The notes under the pieces: model-generated | Seen by the model: only the letters and a program-made list of their open reading frames with translations | Databases searched by the model: none | Told to the model about the DNA's origin: nothing | Shown here: positions 49,737-61,057 of the stretch, piece by piece | Layout of the letters: every line of letters starts with the position of its first letter | How positions within the stretch are numbered: position 1 is the stretch's first letter | Position numbers and translations under genes: made by a program | DNA from: Basidiobolus meristosporus CBS 931.73 | Lineage: Eukaryota > Basidiobolomycota > Basidiobolomycetes > Basidiobolales > Basidiobolaceae | Length of the DNA: 64,000 bases | Direction: 5' to 3' | Assembly: GCA_002104905.1 (NCBI GenBank) | Contig: MCFE01000020.1 | Coordinates: 180,100 to 244,099, forward strand

Positions 49737-51285
49737 GTTGATGGTGTTGTTGCTTGTACCAACTTTACCTGGAGATAACACTCGGTGACGAATTGAAAAA
49801 GAAACGGCCAGGTATTTCGGGAAAACTTCCTTTTCTAACGTTTTTATTTCTTTCAGCAAATATTGGATATTGTTTAAGAAACCTTTGGACTGCTCTAGTA
49901 GAGATGTATATGTTTTTTAAGGGAATATTCCCTATTCGATATATCGATCATCATATAGATACACGTTACAAATTAGGAATGGTTCATTTTCGAATGTACG
50001 CATTTGTCGGTTGTTCAAGCAATCCCCTGTCGGAAAGTTCTATTTATGCAAGCCGTCAAACCGCTTGTAAGGATTGTCAAATTCAATTGCTCAATGATTT
50101 CTATCGCCTTATTGATCACAAGCACTAGCGGAAATATGATTTGGTAGAGCATGAAGAGCTGAACGTAGAAGCGAGCTCTGATTAGTGGAGCTAAAAGAAT
50201 TTCCATAAAGTTATATATGTACATACTTAATATGTAAGGGAGTTCAGGTGAATCACAGAAATCAATTCCCAAACATAAGCATGCGTTTCAAAGATTTACC
50301 GATCTGATATAATGTCTGTCACTGCGGTGACACATCCTTGATGCTAATTTCTCAGAGCATGGGGTCAAAGAGTCGGCTTCTAGGCTAGGTCATACTTGAT
50401 AGGGTTTGAATAGATCTTTCCGGCGAATTCTCCTAGAACGAACCACCATTCTACCTGATGGCACTGAAGGATAATCCGGCAGAGGATTCATATATCTATG
50501 CGTTCTGCTATTTGCCCACAGTAGACCTTGTTTACTTGTATATATGAGCTTTCTGCTTCCAAAGATTTGAGCCCGGGTACAATCTACCTCTTCCCTATAC
50601 TTAGATATTGCGGTGGTATTTAGGCACTTTGTCCTACGGGTCTCCTCATTACAACGAAAGCCTATTGAAATGCAGACTCTACTTGGCAGAGATTCGACGT
50701 CGGCTCAGTGTCCTTGTTGAACTTGGCATCCTTTAGCTCGGATGTAAGAGATAGCGCAATGAGGTGAATACCTCGATGTGGTGTTGGCGATTGGCCCTGA
50801 CCACATACTTGACTACCCCAAAAGCTTGATAGACGATGTATCGTGATGCGTCTGGAGTAACTGGTGTTGGAATTATTTGGCTGATAATTTACTAGTCACC
50901 CTCACAGCCATTGCATTGGGGATTGATATGACCACGTATATATCCATATTGGAAAAATTAATCAAGTATAATGATGATTTGGATTCTTGTATTCTGTAAT
51001 TTGGGAACAAATTCTATCATATCCATCTTTCTCGAGTTTTAGCGACAAGAGCAGTATGATAGTTCCTTTGAGACTCTGTGGGGCAATTAGACCAGTAATT
51101 ATAGAATTTTCCCTACCATTTCCAGATGTTGGCTGGCAGTTAGAATGACGTACACTCTTTAAAGTTCCCACAACAGGGTTTTCAGCATCTGGCTTTACTT
51201 CCGAAGAGGAGCCTAAGTACAAGAATTCCTGCATTGACAAAATGGAATTGGAGTCAAGTCAGGTACCATTGAATTTGCCTTGTTT
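49737..51285. other. Divergent intergenic region
   Basis: About 1.5 kb between the FUSC-type gene and the ABC transporter, which are transcribed away from each other. No gene, tRNA or convincing regulatory motif recognised; short AT-rich tracts occur near 50100-50300. Confidence 0.35.
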
Positions 51286-54086
51286 ATGAATTATCGCTCA
51301 CTGGTGAATTCTAGAGAGACACGTTTGAATAGTCGCAAATGGACAGGTAGATATCAAATACCATATCCCCATTCTGTTACGTGTTTCCAACGTCCACTGT
51401 TTAGGACTAGCGACGGCCACGTCAATCCTACCAACTTTGAAGTACTTGTCCTTACCAGCAGGATACTTTGCATATAGGCTTTCAACGAGTCATGTTCGTT
51501 GTGATAATTTGATACCAATAACCGATTCGCGGCTTCGCATCCTTCACGAGCAGTCACTTAGTCGTGTCAAGGCAACCCAAAAAATCCAGCAAGCAAAGCT
51601 GACCGGAGGAGCCTTGACACAGGAGATTTGGACCCTGCTCAAGAAAGACAAACTGCTGTTGATTGCGGTAATTGTTACAGCCATGGGAGCGGCGTTTGTA
51701 AGTCTGCTCACCCCGCTGATAACAGGCGACTTGATCAATGTTATATCCAAGAGTTTGGCAAACCTGGGCAGTGCCGAGGGGGTGAATCATCTTGTGGCTG
51801 AGCTGAACATCCCCGCATTGAAATTGTTTGGTCTATTCACGGCTCAAGGTTGGGAAAGACAAAGCGAAGATTGAAAATCAACCCCAGGTCGCTAAAGTGC
51901 AAATTAATAGGTGTTCTGACATTTGCGCACATATTTTTCGTCTCAGTTCTGGGGGAGAATCTTGCAAAAAGATTGAAGGAAAACCTATTCCAAGCAATCA
52001 TCTCTCATGATATCTACTTCTTTGACCATCATAGGTCAGGTGAGCTGATTGAGCGGTTGACGACTGATATATCTGATTTCAAGGTAATAGCAACAACGTT
52101 TTTGCGCCCAACCGACTACACACTCAACTTGCTTCATCTCCATAGCATACGTTCAAGATGTGTATCACCCAGGTACGAGTTCTCGGGAATCTCCCAACCT
52201 CATACCCTCTACTGATCATCCAACCCAGGGCCTGAAATCGATCACACAAACGGTCGGAAGTGCCATTCATCTCATCAAAATCTCTCCCTCGCTTACTCTG
52301 ATAATGTGCTCGACGATGCCTGTGATGTATATTTTGCTGAATTTCTACGGCGCATTCCTACGAGATCTACGAAAGAAATCCCGGATTTGGGAAGGCCTGT
52401 CCTCAGGCATTGCTGGGGAGGTAAGCATGCTTCCGTAAACACGAGTGACCCGGGCATTCTGACGAGCATTTGGTTAGTCTATTTCGAACATCAGAACAGT
52501 TCGTGCCTTTGCAGCCGAGGAGGCTGAAATGGAGTTGTACAACCAGGCGTGTGAGCACGTTGCCGCGATGAACTCGCAGTTTGGATTCCACATGGGGCTG
52601 TTTAGAGGAACCACCATCGCCTCCATCGGAACCATGGTGTTGATCGTGCTTTATTATGGTGGTTCGATGGTCGCAAGAAATGAAATCAGTGCTGGAGACT
52701 TGATGACGTGAGTTTGCCTCGTTCATTTTGATTGCCGCTTTCCTCGATCGCTGACCGTGTTTCTAGTTACATGATCTCTACTCAAAATGCCCAGCGCGCA
52801 TTAGGTATTCACAACGCTGCTCCAGATCAAATGCGGCTGCCTTGCTAAGACTGTTCCTTATGTAGACTCACTGGGCGGGCTATTCGGGCAAACCTTGAAA
52901 GCAATGAGCTCAGCATCTCGAGTATTTGAGTTCATTCACATGGAGCCTACCACCCCACTTACCGGTGGTCTGAAGCCTGACTCTGTGAATGGATCGATTG
53001 AATTCCGCGACATCTACTTCACGTATCCTACTCGTCCGGATCACGTCATCCTGGAGAATTTCAACCTGACGATTCCCGTTGGAAAGATGGTGGCCTTGTG
53101 CGGACCGTCTGGAAGTGGGAAGTCCACGGTTGGTGCGTTGTTGGAGCGGTTTTACGAGCCGCAAGAGGGAAATATCTATCTGGACGGCACTCCCATCAGC
53201 GAGCTAGATCCAAGCTGGATACGAGAGCATGTTGGCTACATCAACCAGGAGCCGATTCTATTTGCCACCAGCATCTTTGAAAATATCAGGTACGGAAAGC
53301 CCGACGCAACCATGGAGGAGGTCAAGGAGGCTGCAGAGAAGGCCAATGCCGCTATGTTCATTGAATCATTCCCCCATGGATATGATACGGTTCTGGGCGA
53401 GAGAGGAGTCACCTTGTCTGGTGGTAGGTGCACATCTCTGTATCTCTCTGCACGGTGGTTTGCTAAAGCGACTATACAGGCCAGAAGCAAAGAATTGCAA
53501 TTGCCCGAGCCATCTTGAAGGACCCCAAGGTAAATGTTAACGATTACTGTCACGGTCGACCAAGGCTAATATACGACCTGCGATAGGTCTTGATTCTCGA
53601 CGAGGCGACCAGTGCATTAGATAGTAAGTAGATCGTTGCTTTCGAGTAGGACCGTCTCTTCTAACCAATCATTAGCCCATTCCGAAAAGATCGTCCAAGA
53701 TGCCCTGGAGAAGCTGATGAAAGACAGAACGGTGTTGGTGATCGCGCATAGACTGACCACCATCCAGTCTGCAGGTTAGAGGCCTCCTGATCCACCGGAT
53801 ACCCATTGCTCAACTAACCTATATTACCTTAGACTTGATTGTAAACAATCACCATCGTTGATTTCCCAAAGTCTTTGATATTTATCCAATGTTTATGAAT
53901 ACTAGGTCGTAATGGGCAGGCCGGACAAGCACGGTCACAACAATATCATAGAGATGGGTATGTTTTCACTACAGGGCTTGGCGACCTGCAGAATGAGACT
54001 AACCGCATTGCATAGGCACTCACGAGGAGCTGATGAAAAAGCGCGGAAGATACTTTCAACTGTACAATCAGCTTGCCGAGGAATAG
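51286..54086 (+). CDS. ABCB8-type mitochondrial half ABC transporter
   Basis: One membrane domain followed by one ATPase domain, about 700 residues in at least ten exons. Membrane part: [20 protein letters not shown], then [13 protein letters not shown] and [20 protein letters not shown], close to ABCB8 (LTTDVQEF), then [12 protein letters not shown]. The ATPase has Walker [11 protein letters not shown]-loop [18 protein letters not shown], signature LSGGQKQR (split by an intron near 53425), Walker [13 protein letters not shown] and the H-loop VIAHRLTT. It ends [23 protein letters not shown] short insert ([15 protein letters not shown]) precedes the THEEL motif. ABCB8 is an inner-membrane exporter linked to potassium flux and iron export. 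The first exon is unsure: a basic Arg/Ser-rich stretch from the ATG at 51286 would suit a mitochondrial presequence, but I could not fix the splice to the next frame. Confidence 0.85.
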
Positions 54087-54667
54087 TCTCTGACCAGCAT
54101 GGCTTATGCGAGTTTAGCATGGGCAAGATGTTCCGGTCAATCTACCAATAGCCATATGCTCCCTATATCGTTTTCTGGGAGCTAACATTCGATATCATCA
54201 AGTACACAAACAGTGTTTTGAAGAACACATCAAATAAACCACATTTGCACTCAAACATGTCGCTTACAAGGGGCAAGATGTGAGCATTCTGCTGAACCAG
54301 GATCAGCCATTGCACCACCAGACAGTTCATTATCTGATGGGGGAGCAACATGCATTCAACTCCTGAGTAATCATCCGCAGATCCCCATCCGTCAAATAGA
54401 TATTGTACACCAAGAATCAGCAATTAGCAGGGATGAGCAGCAACATGGGCATTCCTTAGAGTGGCTCTCAACTGCAGCCAGAACTTGATATCTGATTGAG
54501 CTAATGGCATATCAGATTGAGCAGGATAAGTCTTACTAATCATCACCTTGCGAGACACTGAAAACCACTACCTAAACATGACGCGAATGAATCACTCCGT
54601 CTATGATCATTCGCCAGAAGGGTAGGACAGCCGGCATCTGATAAATGTAGGGATTGCGCGGTGATTG

Positions 54668-54673
54668 GCGGGG
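54668..54673 (+). promoter_or_regulatory. Possible CreA/Mig1-type binding site
   Basis: GCGGGG fits the SYGGRG consensus bound by CreA/Mig1-type fingers. It lies about 60 bp before the start of a CreA/Mig1-like gene and about 20 bp before its TATA box, which would permit self-repression. The match is short, so chance is not excluded. Confidence 0.35.
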
Positions 54674-54691
54674 CGAGAGATGAAGAAGAGA

Positions 54692-54700
54692 TATATAAGG
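54692..54700 (+). promoter_or_regulatory. TATA box of the CreA/Mig1-like gene
   Basis: TATATAAGG, 32 bp before the ATG, so the 5' UTR would be very short. A strong consensus TATA box, unlike the upstream regions of most other genes in the window. Confidence 0.55.
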
Positions 54701-54731
54701 CGGAACGAACCACACCAACCAATTTACCGCT

Positions 54732-55283
54732 ATGAAGAATACCCACGAGACGGTTTCCCAGAAGGAGGCTTCAGAACTGCTGGAAAGCATGAATAACATG
54801 GAGATCCCTAGACCCTACAAATGCCCGTTATGTGAGAAAGCTTTCTATCGCATTGAACACCGGACTCGCCATATTCGAATCCACACTGGCGAAAAGCCGC
54901 ATCAGTGCAGCCACCAGGACTGCTTGAAGCGATTCTCTCGGTTAGACGAGTTGATACGCCATGAAAAGATTCATGTTCGGCCTTGTAAGCGGGGACGCAA
55001 GCCCAAGAGCCGTGGTAGCCAAGTATCCCCTGGCTCTCAAACGACAGCCATCTACATTCCCAGTTGCGCTTCACGATCCAACTCACCCAACTCCGAGAGC
55101 GATGGGTCGGTCTCCACCCCATGCTCCTCGCCCAGGATTTCCACCTGCCCAGCCATTCAGCACGACAGTGGGAGTCTGCCGGGGTTTTCTGAGCTGATGC
55201 GGCGTATTCCGTACACCGACATATCAGCTCATTATCTTCCTAGAGTACATATGGACTGCTCCCACCTTCCACTGTACAAATAG
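54732..55283 (+). CDS. CreA/Mig1-like two-zinc-finger protein
   Basis: A single-exon gene of 183 residues. Two C2H2 fingers lie near the N terminus: finger 1 uses C31, C34, H47, H51; finger 2 uses C59, C64, H77, H81. The context RPYKCPLC, then [18 protein letters not shown] and [16 protein letters not shown], is that of the CreA/Mig1 carbon-catabolite repressors, which bind GC-rich SYGGRG sites. A basic [11 protein letters not shown] patch follows, then a Ser/Thr/Pro-rich tail. The tail is short compared with the 400 or more residues of CreA, so an equivalent repression domain may be missing; a small paralogue is likely. It has no introns, in contrast to its neighbours, and its own TATA box. 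The regulatory role is inferred from the fingers. Confidence 0.82.
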   Translation: MKNTHETVSQKEASELLESMNNMEIPRPYKCPLCEKAFYRIEHRTRHIRIHTGEKPHQCSHQDCLKRFSRLDELIRHEKIHVRPCKRGRKPKSRGSQVSPGSQTTAIYIPSCASRSNSPNSESDGSVSTPCSSPRISTCPAIQHDSGSLPGFSELMRRIPYTDISAHYLPRVHMDCSHLPLYK

Positions 55284-56459
55284 ATCCTGTAGCATAGCCG
55301 TTGGCCACCAATATTTGTAAATAAACGCGTTTCCATCAGACCGGCCCATCTCACAAAAGCAAGGTGTTGAACTACCTGTTGCCAGCATCTGATTATGAGG
55401 CTGGTTGAATTGAGCGGGGCCCCGGATTGGAAATCATCTGATAACCTGGAGAAGCTGGTCATTGGGGCTTGCTATTGGTCTCGCTTGATATGGAGTCCTT
55501 ATTCGAGGTTCCGGGATTATCAGGCTGCCAGAATGCCTGCCCCTGATTTGTTGTGTGTGAGGGCTTCGTGGTACACCCACCCCATCTTCATAAAAACTGG
55601 AGCTAATGTTTCACAGGCTCCAGGTGGTTTGATTGTTGGGGATCTTCTAATCAGTGCTGCAGCTCAGCCGAGTTAACTCCATGCGTTATCTGATTCCGTC
55701 ACTGGCTACCATCTCGATTGTAACATTATTGCTCGAATACTCCGATAGGGGGTACAAAGGATAAGCCATGCGTATCTTGGGAGTGTCCTTTTGCTTAGCG
55801 CCTGACCCACGCATTTTTGAAGACATCGAGTAGTCGGGGCGCTGAGCACAGTGGAAGGTGGGGTACATATTAGCTAGTTTAGCTCCGCGTTTCCCTCAGA
55901 TCATCTGCCGCATGTAATATATAATATACTCCAAGCTATGTCACTGAGCCCCGGAATCTGGACAAAACTCAAGTGTTGAAGTCGCCCAATATCGACCAGC
56001 ATGCAACTACCCCACAACCTCACGACCATTGTTGCAAACTCATCTCTTCCGGTAGTGATACAACAATCTAAAGATGTGTACACAGTAGACTCCTTTGAGT
56101 TCTTTCAAGAAAAGTCCTCGGTAGTGTGGAGCTATTCTATGGCGACTGAAGTGCAGTGAGTAATACATTTGGCGGTTCCCATACGCGGTGATCAGTTTGC
56201 GATTAATCGGTCATATAGGGCGATCCCATCATTCGATTGATACCAACAGAGCTACTTTTTGGCGATAATGTTGGCAACAGTTTCCAATTACTAAAGTGTG
56301 TTCACATAAATGGTTTTGTGCCTACTTACCCACGCATTTTGACACGATTTGTCAATAATCTTCCATTGCTCAGTCCTGATCAATTGGGTAAAGAACAATG
56401 AGGATATTTTACTAATAAAGCATTCCCTATGAAAAATCTCAAACCTGGGATTCATCTGA
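55284..56459. other. Intergenic region at the right edge of the gene island
   Basis: No gene recognised. Base composition becomes AT-rich and CpG-poor toward 56.3 kb, where the LINE-associated repeats start. Confidence 0.35.
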
Positions 56460-56476
56460 TTTTCAGCTGGTATTCC

Positions 56477-56855
56477 GCTTAGGGGAGGGAAAGTCGTCAA
56501 GGTAGGTGTGATATTTATTTGAATTTGGATAAGTCTAACTACAAATAAATAATCCAGCTGGGAACTTAAAGTTCCCATATTAAAGACCAAGTTGAGTATG
56601 AATAAATCAAAGCTAAAGTTGAGGCAGTATCCCAGAGTTCACTGGAATTCATGTTTATGGGGGAGTGAAGTAGATAAGCCTGAAAAATGTAATTTTGGGT
56701 TAGGGGAGGAAAGTCACCAAGTGGTGTAATCTTTATTTACTTATAACAAGTATTTAAAGAAGCCAAGTTAATCTGAAGTTATTCTTTAGGGTTAGGGGGG
56801 AAACAGTCACCAACAGGTGATATCTTTATTTCAGCTGAAACAAAGAAGCCAGCAC
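56477..56855. repeat. Three copies of a double-hairpin module, left side of the LINE
   Basis: Units at about 56477-56560, 56697-56770 and 56786-56855 share the order TTAGGGG-type G run, TCACC...GGTG hairpin, then CTTTATTT...AAATAAAGAAGCC or a decayed form. The third has TTTAGGGTTAGGGGGG at its start. Unit spacing is irregular. Not coding. Confidence 0.6.
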
Positions 56856-57089
56856 TACTGTTGTAGCTTTGATACAAGAATGTGTAGCTGAGGGGAGTTT
56901 GTAGGTAGGTTAATAAGAAGTGATGATAGTTCTTCTGTGCTCAAGACATTGTTCAGTGGGAAAGGGGTAGCAAGAGAGGTAAGAATGACTTGTGAGCAAC
57001 ATTAATGAGGGGAATGTGATAAGGATTGATATTCATCATAAAGGGAGTGTGCTGCTGCAGATATTGCTACCAAAGGTCTGTCAAGTACT

Positions 57090-59612
57090 TCAGGTAGGCC
57101 AGCTTGGGTTTTTCTGACTGCCAAATATAATGAGCAAACTTCTGACTTCAGGATCTCCAAGTATAGTTCTCCAGCAGGAGCCAGGTGTAGTGTGGTATGT
57201 TCTCTTCCATGCCTTAATCAGTGGGTTGTTGCAGTGGTGAAGTCTGAGATATAATCTGGTTCTAAGGTAGAGAAGTCTGATCTTATAGGGCATAAACCCA
57301 AGAGCACCAACAATAGTATGTCTGTAGGGGCATTCAGGCAAATGAGGCACCAAGGAGGTAATGCACCATACTGCAAACTTGTCAAGCTTAGTGCTGTCTC
57401 TAGAAGTAAGAGAGAGAAGTGGTAAGCCAAATTCCAGGACAGGGAAGACAAACTGCTTGAGTAGAAGGAGGCAGCTGGAAGCTGAAGTTGTAGGAGGAGT
57501 AACAGCCAGTAGCTTGTGGAGTGCCTGTCTTGCCAGGATAATTCTCTTCTTCAGGTGTGCTCCAGAGTCTAGTCCAGCAGGAAGGAGAGGAAAGCCAAGA
57601 TATGTAGCAGAAACCTGAGCAGTTAGAGTGGAGTTCTCCAAGTTAATGGGGCAGCCCAAAGGTGCTGTCTTTGCAATGGAAATCTGGATATTATTCTTCT
57701 GCAGATACTGGTGGATGGTCTGTGAGTCTTGTTGCACATTGGAGGAGGATATTCTGATGTCATCAGCAAAGAGAGTAACCAGGCAGTCAGCCAAGAATCT
57801 TAGGAAGTCATTCAGGAAGATGGCACACAGTATAGAACCAAGCACAGAGCCTTGAACCACTCCATTAGGAACTGAGAACACAGCTGATTGCTCACTTGGG
57901 TGAAGAACTCTTGCTTGTGGATCCAGAAACAGAGACCTGACAAGGAGGGTAAAAGAGGTACTGGAGAAGCATTGCAACTTGGACCAAAGCAGATTTCTGT
58001 CAACTGAATCAAAGGCCTTAGTAATATCAAACAGAACAGAGGGACACTTGCACTGGAGAGAGTGATCTTGACTAAGTATGACTGCATATTTCAAAGAGAG
58101 GCCAGGAACAAAGCCAAACTATGCAGGGTGAAACTTGAAGGAGTCAGAGTAGAGCTCCTAAGCAAGCAGAAGCTCAAATACCTTTCTGCAGGTGGGCAGC
58201 AGAGATATTGGCCTGTAGGAGCTAGGATCCAGGTGCTTTCCATTACCCTTGCATAGTGGCAGAACATTAGCAAAGGACCATTCCTCAGGAGTAGAAAGCT
58301 GGGCTGAGCATTGCTGAAACAGTGGAAGCAGAAGTGCAGACATGGCCTTGGTACTAGTCTTCAGAAGCTCATAGGAGATTGTGTCCACACCTGGGGCAGC
58401 AGAGTTGGGAAGCCTCTTGAGCACATTATGGATTCTCTCTTGATCAAGTGCAAGTGGGATGGGCAGAGTCTTGAAGTCAGGATGAAAGCCAGGAGTTGAG
58501 TACTGCTTTGTAGAGAAGAAGATGCTAGCCAGCTGTTCTGTTGAAGGTAACTTCCTGGAAGAGGGCCTCATTGTCCTGTAGAGTCTTGACACTGTTCTTG
58601 TTATAGAGTTGGAAGATTGCAGAGGCAAAGAACTCATAATATGGTCTCAGAGCTGAGTATGCAGAGTGTAGTGAATTGCCTTGGAGTGGTGTATGGCTGT
58701 CAGGAGGAGTTTCTCTGTTTTTGGGTTAGGGAAACTCAGGTAGCTTTGTAGCAGGGCTGAAACAATGGATTCCCATTTTCTTGAGGTAAAAGCAGTAGTC
58801 TTGCATGGCAGTGAGAGGGAGGCAGAGAGCAGAATTAGATGCTTCACAAAGAGCCAGGCATGGTTGTGATGATCTGGCAGAGAAAGTAGCAAACTGGCAA
58901 GCTTCAAGTAGTTCCCAAAGTCTTTCTTCTGATTTTTTGTAGCTTTGTGGGTGAGCATAGTAAGTTTTGGCAGCTTCTTCTTCACAACTAGTTGCATAGA
59001 GAGGAACCAGGCTAAGTGGTCAGAGGCTCTCAAGGATCCTAGCTCAGCTCCAGAGACTTGCTTGACTTCATTCACAAAGTTGAGGGCAGCAGCAGAAGGG
59101 CAGATCCAGTCAACACATCTTTTCTCAGATTGAGCACCTAGTGCTAGCAGATGGCTTTCTCTCACAAAGTTCAGTAGGAATGTAGACCTTGGCTTCATTC
59201 TTGCAGTCAGAGTAGTCTTGTTTTCAGGATGGGGTATGTTGAGATCTCCAAGCAAGATAACAGGTGTTGATATAGATTGCTGGTATTGCTGAGCTTTCTG
59301 GCATACAACTTGCACTTCCTGAAGGGGGAGACTTGGAGGCAGATAGCAGAGCACCAGACTGATAGTTGGCAACTGGAGAGCAGCACAGTAAGGGGAGTAA
59401 AGAGGAACACAGAGCTGAGGAGTATTGATGGTAGCAGAGATGAAGCTGACAGAGGAGGTATTCTTTGTTCTAGAAGTAGAAAAGCAATATAGATTAGTTA
59501 AAGTGTAGAGAGTAGATGGACATTAATCAAACACAGGAGGGAAAATCTTGAAAGAAGTCTCTCTAGAGTTGGTCTTGATGGCTGTATGCTGTTGCAGTTA
59601 AGCAACAGAACT
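57090..59612 (-). pseudogene. LINE ORF2: endonuclease and reverse transcriptase
   Basis: The endonuclease opens near 59612 (LLLNCNSI, then LERLLSRFSLLCLI) but the QETW-type catalytic Glu that should follow is missing. GDLNIPHPEN (near 59235) and ASDHLAW (near 59015) are the later endonuclease boxes. The reverse transcriptase reads APGVDTISYELLK, LCKGNGKHLDPSSYRPISLL, then FDITKAFDSVDR, VVQGSVLGSILCAIFLND and the catalytic FADD (near 57760). The main pieces are in one frame, broken by stops at about 58647, 58158 and 58112, in places where Gln is usual. No RNase H domain was seen. The product would nick target DNA and copy the element RNA. Confidence 0.8.
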
Positions 59613-59620
59613 TCAGGTAG

Positions 59621-60190
59621 TCAGGCAGAGGTTGTAGCTTCTTCAGAGGATTCAGATTCTTGAGGCACTATCTTGAAGTCAGTTTTCAGCCAGTTAAGGT
59701 TCTTCTCCACAAAGGCAACAGATGGATCAGCAATGTTTTGGTCCAGGATAACCTCCAGAATCTTCCCTTTTCTCCAGGCCAGGTTGACAATTCTTGAGAG
59801 CTGGATATTGCATGCCTTGAGTGCTTTCCTGATGTTGGAAATGGAAGTCCAGGGAACTTGCTTCAAGTACACTACAGTCCAGGTAGAAACTGGTGGTAGG
59901 TTTGCTGGGGGCTTGTAAGTCCTTCTGTGTTGCAATGCAGCTGCAGTAGTCAGATTGGAGTCCACATTCTCAGTAGAGGGTTTTCTTGATGTATCTTGCT
60001 GAATGGTACTGGAGCCGGATGTGCAAATAACTCTTGCTAGAACCTTGCCTGCATAAGTCTGAGGTATAGCTGAGGTGACTGTAGAGGTGGTAGCAGCTGG
60101 CACAGGTGGAGAGACAGAAACTGAAGCAGGAACTGAGGTCACCTGGGAGAAGGCAGTAGAAGCAGGTTTTCTGGGAGGAACAGAGTTCAC
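59621..60190 (-). CDS. LINE ORF1-like protein
   Basis: An open frame of 189 codons just upstream of ORF2. The N half is Pro/Ser/Thr/Val-rich; the C half (from TWTVVYLKQVPWTSISNIRK on) looks folded, with a beta-alpha pattern that could be an RRM-like nucleic-acid-binding module as in other LINE ORF1 proteins. No zinc knuckle is present. The tail is acidic (SESSEEATTSA). It is the only uninterrupted part of the LINE. The role, RNA binding in the transposition particle, is inferred from position. Confidence 0.5.
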   Translation of the reverse strand: MNSVPPRKPASTAFSQVTSVPASVSVSPPVPAATTSTVTSAIPQTYAGKVLARVICTSGSSTIQQDTSRKPSTENVDSNLTTAAALQHRRTYKPPANLPPVSTWTVVYLKQVPWTSISNIRKALKACNIQLSRIVNLAWRKGKILEVILDQNIADPSVAFVEKNLNWLKTDFKIVPQESESSEEATTSA

Positions 60191-60210
60191 TATCCAGTTG
60201 TTCTTAAGGT

Positions 60211-60376
60211 TTAGGGTAAGGGAGGGAGAGTCACCAAGTTGGTGAAATCTTTATTTGAGTCAAGAATTAATCTAAGTACAAATAAAGAAGCCAATTAAGA
60301 GGTATTTAGGGTTAGGGGGGATGATAATCACCACAGGGTGAAATCTTTATTTAAATCATAAATAAAGAAGCCAAAT
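60211..60376. repeat. Two copies of the double-hairpin module, right side of the LINE
   Basis: Units at about 60211-60298 and 60307-60376. Each has a TTTAGGG-type G run, a TCACC...GGTGA stem, and a CTTTATTT...AAATAAAG stem followed by AAGCCAA. The second shows the cleanest form: CTTTATTT and AAATAAAG separated by seven bases. Same family as 56477-56855. Confidence 0.65.
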
Positions 60377-60565
60377 TTGAATATGAATATTTGAGATGCA
60401 GTAAGCCTACAAGATAAACTTGGACTTTGCTGTATCCCAAATATCCTCAATATTGAAGTCTAGAGGAGAATGTAGCAAAACTGCTTGTTCACTGTAGTAT
60501 TTCTTGAGGAAGTTTGTAACTTGAAGGGAAGGAGAGTTTTTCAACAAGCTGGTAAACCTTTTGAG

Positions 60566-61045
60566 TGTTGTAAAAATTTGTATTTCCACCTAAATATTCA
60601 CCTAACTTAGTCACTTAGATCATTACCTTCAAATCCTAGAAAATACTGACCAAATTCCTTGTCGGGATTTACTTAGAATATTTTCACCAAAATACTGTTG
60701 TAAAAATTCATATTTTCCACCTAAATATTCACCTAACTTAGTCACTTAGATCATCACCTTCAAATCCAGGAGAATACTGACCAAATTCCTTGTCGGGATT
60801 TACTTAGAATATTTTCACCAAAATACTAGGTACCCAGAACATGAAAATTCTCAAAGTTGTCCAAACAGCCCCAAACTTTGCACACATGTTCTTGGGACCT
60901 TCCTTAACCTATTCTACGTGTTTGTAATGCCAAGACCATGTAAAAGTATAAATACTACTTTTACATTCAATAAATCATTAAGTGAAAACCACATAATCTA
61001 CTTGTTCTCCCAATCACTTCCAATATCTCCAAGACTCTTACAACA
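60566..61045 (+). repeat. Copia 5' LTR with duplicated start
   Basis: The full LTR is 60696-61045 (TGTTGTAAAAATTC...CTTACAACA, 350 bp). It is preceded by another copy of its first 130 bases (60566-60695, starting TGTTGTAAAAATTTG), joined head to tail. A likely TATA sequence (AAAAGTATAAATAC) lies at about 60941-60955. Confidence 0.75.
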
Positions 61046-61057
61046 GGTTATGAGCCC
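61046..61057 (+). other. Copia primer-binding site (anticodon-arm type)
   Basis: GGTTATGAGCCC directly follows the LTR and is complementary to GGGCTCATAACC, the anticodon arm of a Met (CAU) tRNA. This fits the half-tRNA priming known for copia, where a cleaved initiator tRNA is used. The ATG inside the site is in frame with the polyprotein. Confidence 0.6.

Larger units (their letters stand above)
56460..60565 (-). mobile_element. Decayed LINE-type (non-LTR) retrotransposon
   Basis: On the minus strand an ORF1 (60190-59621) precedes an ORF2 with apurinic-type endonuclease and reverse transcriptase (about 59612-57090). There are no LTRs. G-rich double-hairpin modules occur beyond both ends. 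The right side (60407-60565) is another coding-like minus segment, cut by the Copia element at 60566. The outer limits are approximate because no target duplication or poly(A) tail was found. The element cannot be active, having several stops. Confidence 0.75.

Noticed and set aside
56786-60320. TTAGGG-like words as a telomere or telomere-targeting retrotransposon
   Set aside because: Only one or two units occur at each place and unique genes lie on one side; there is no repeat array. The words are better explained as part of the double-hairpin module.
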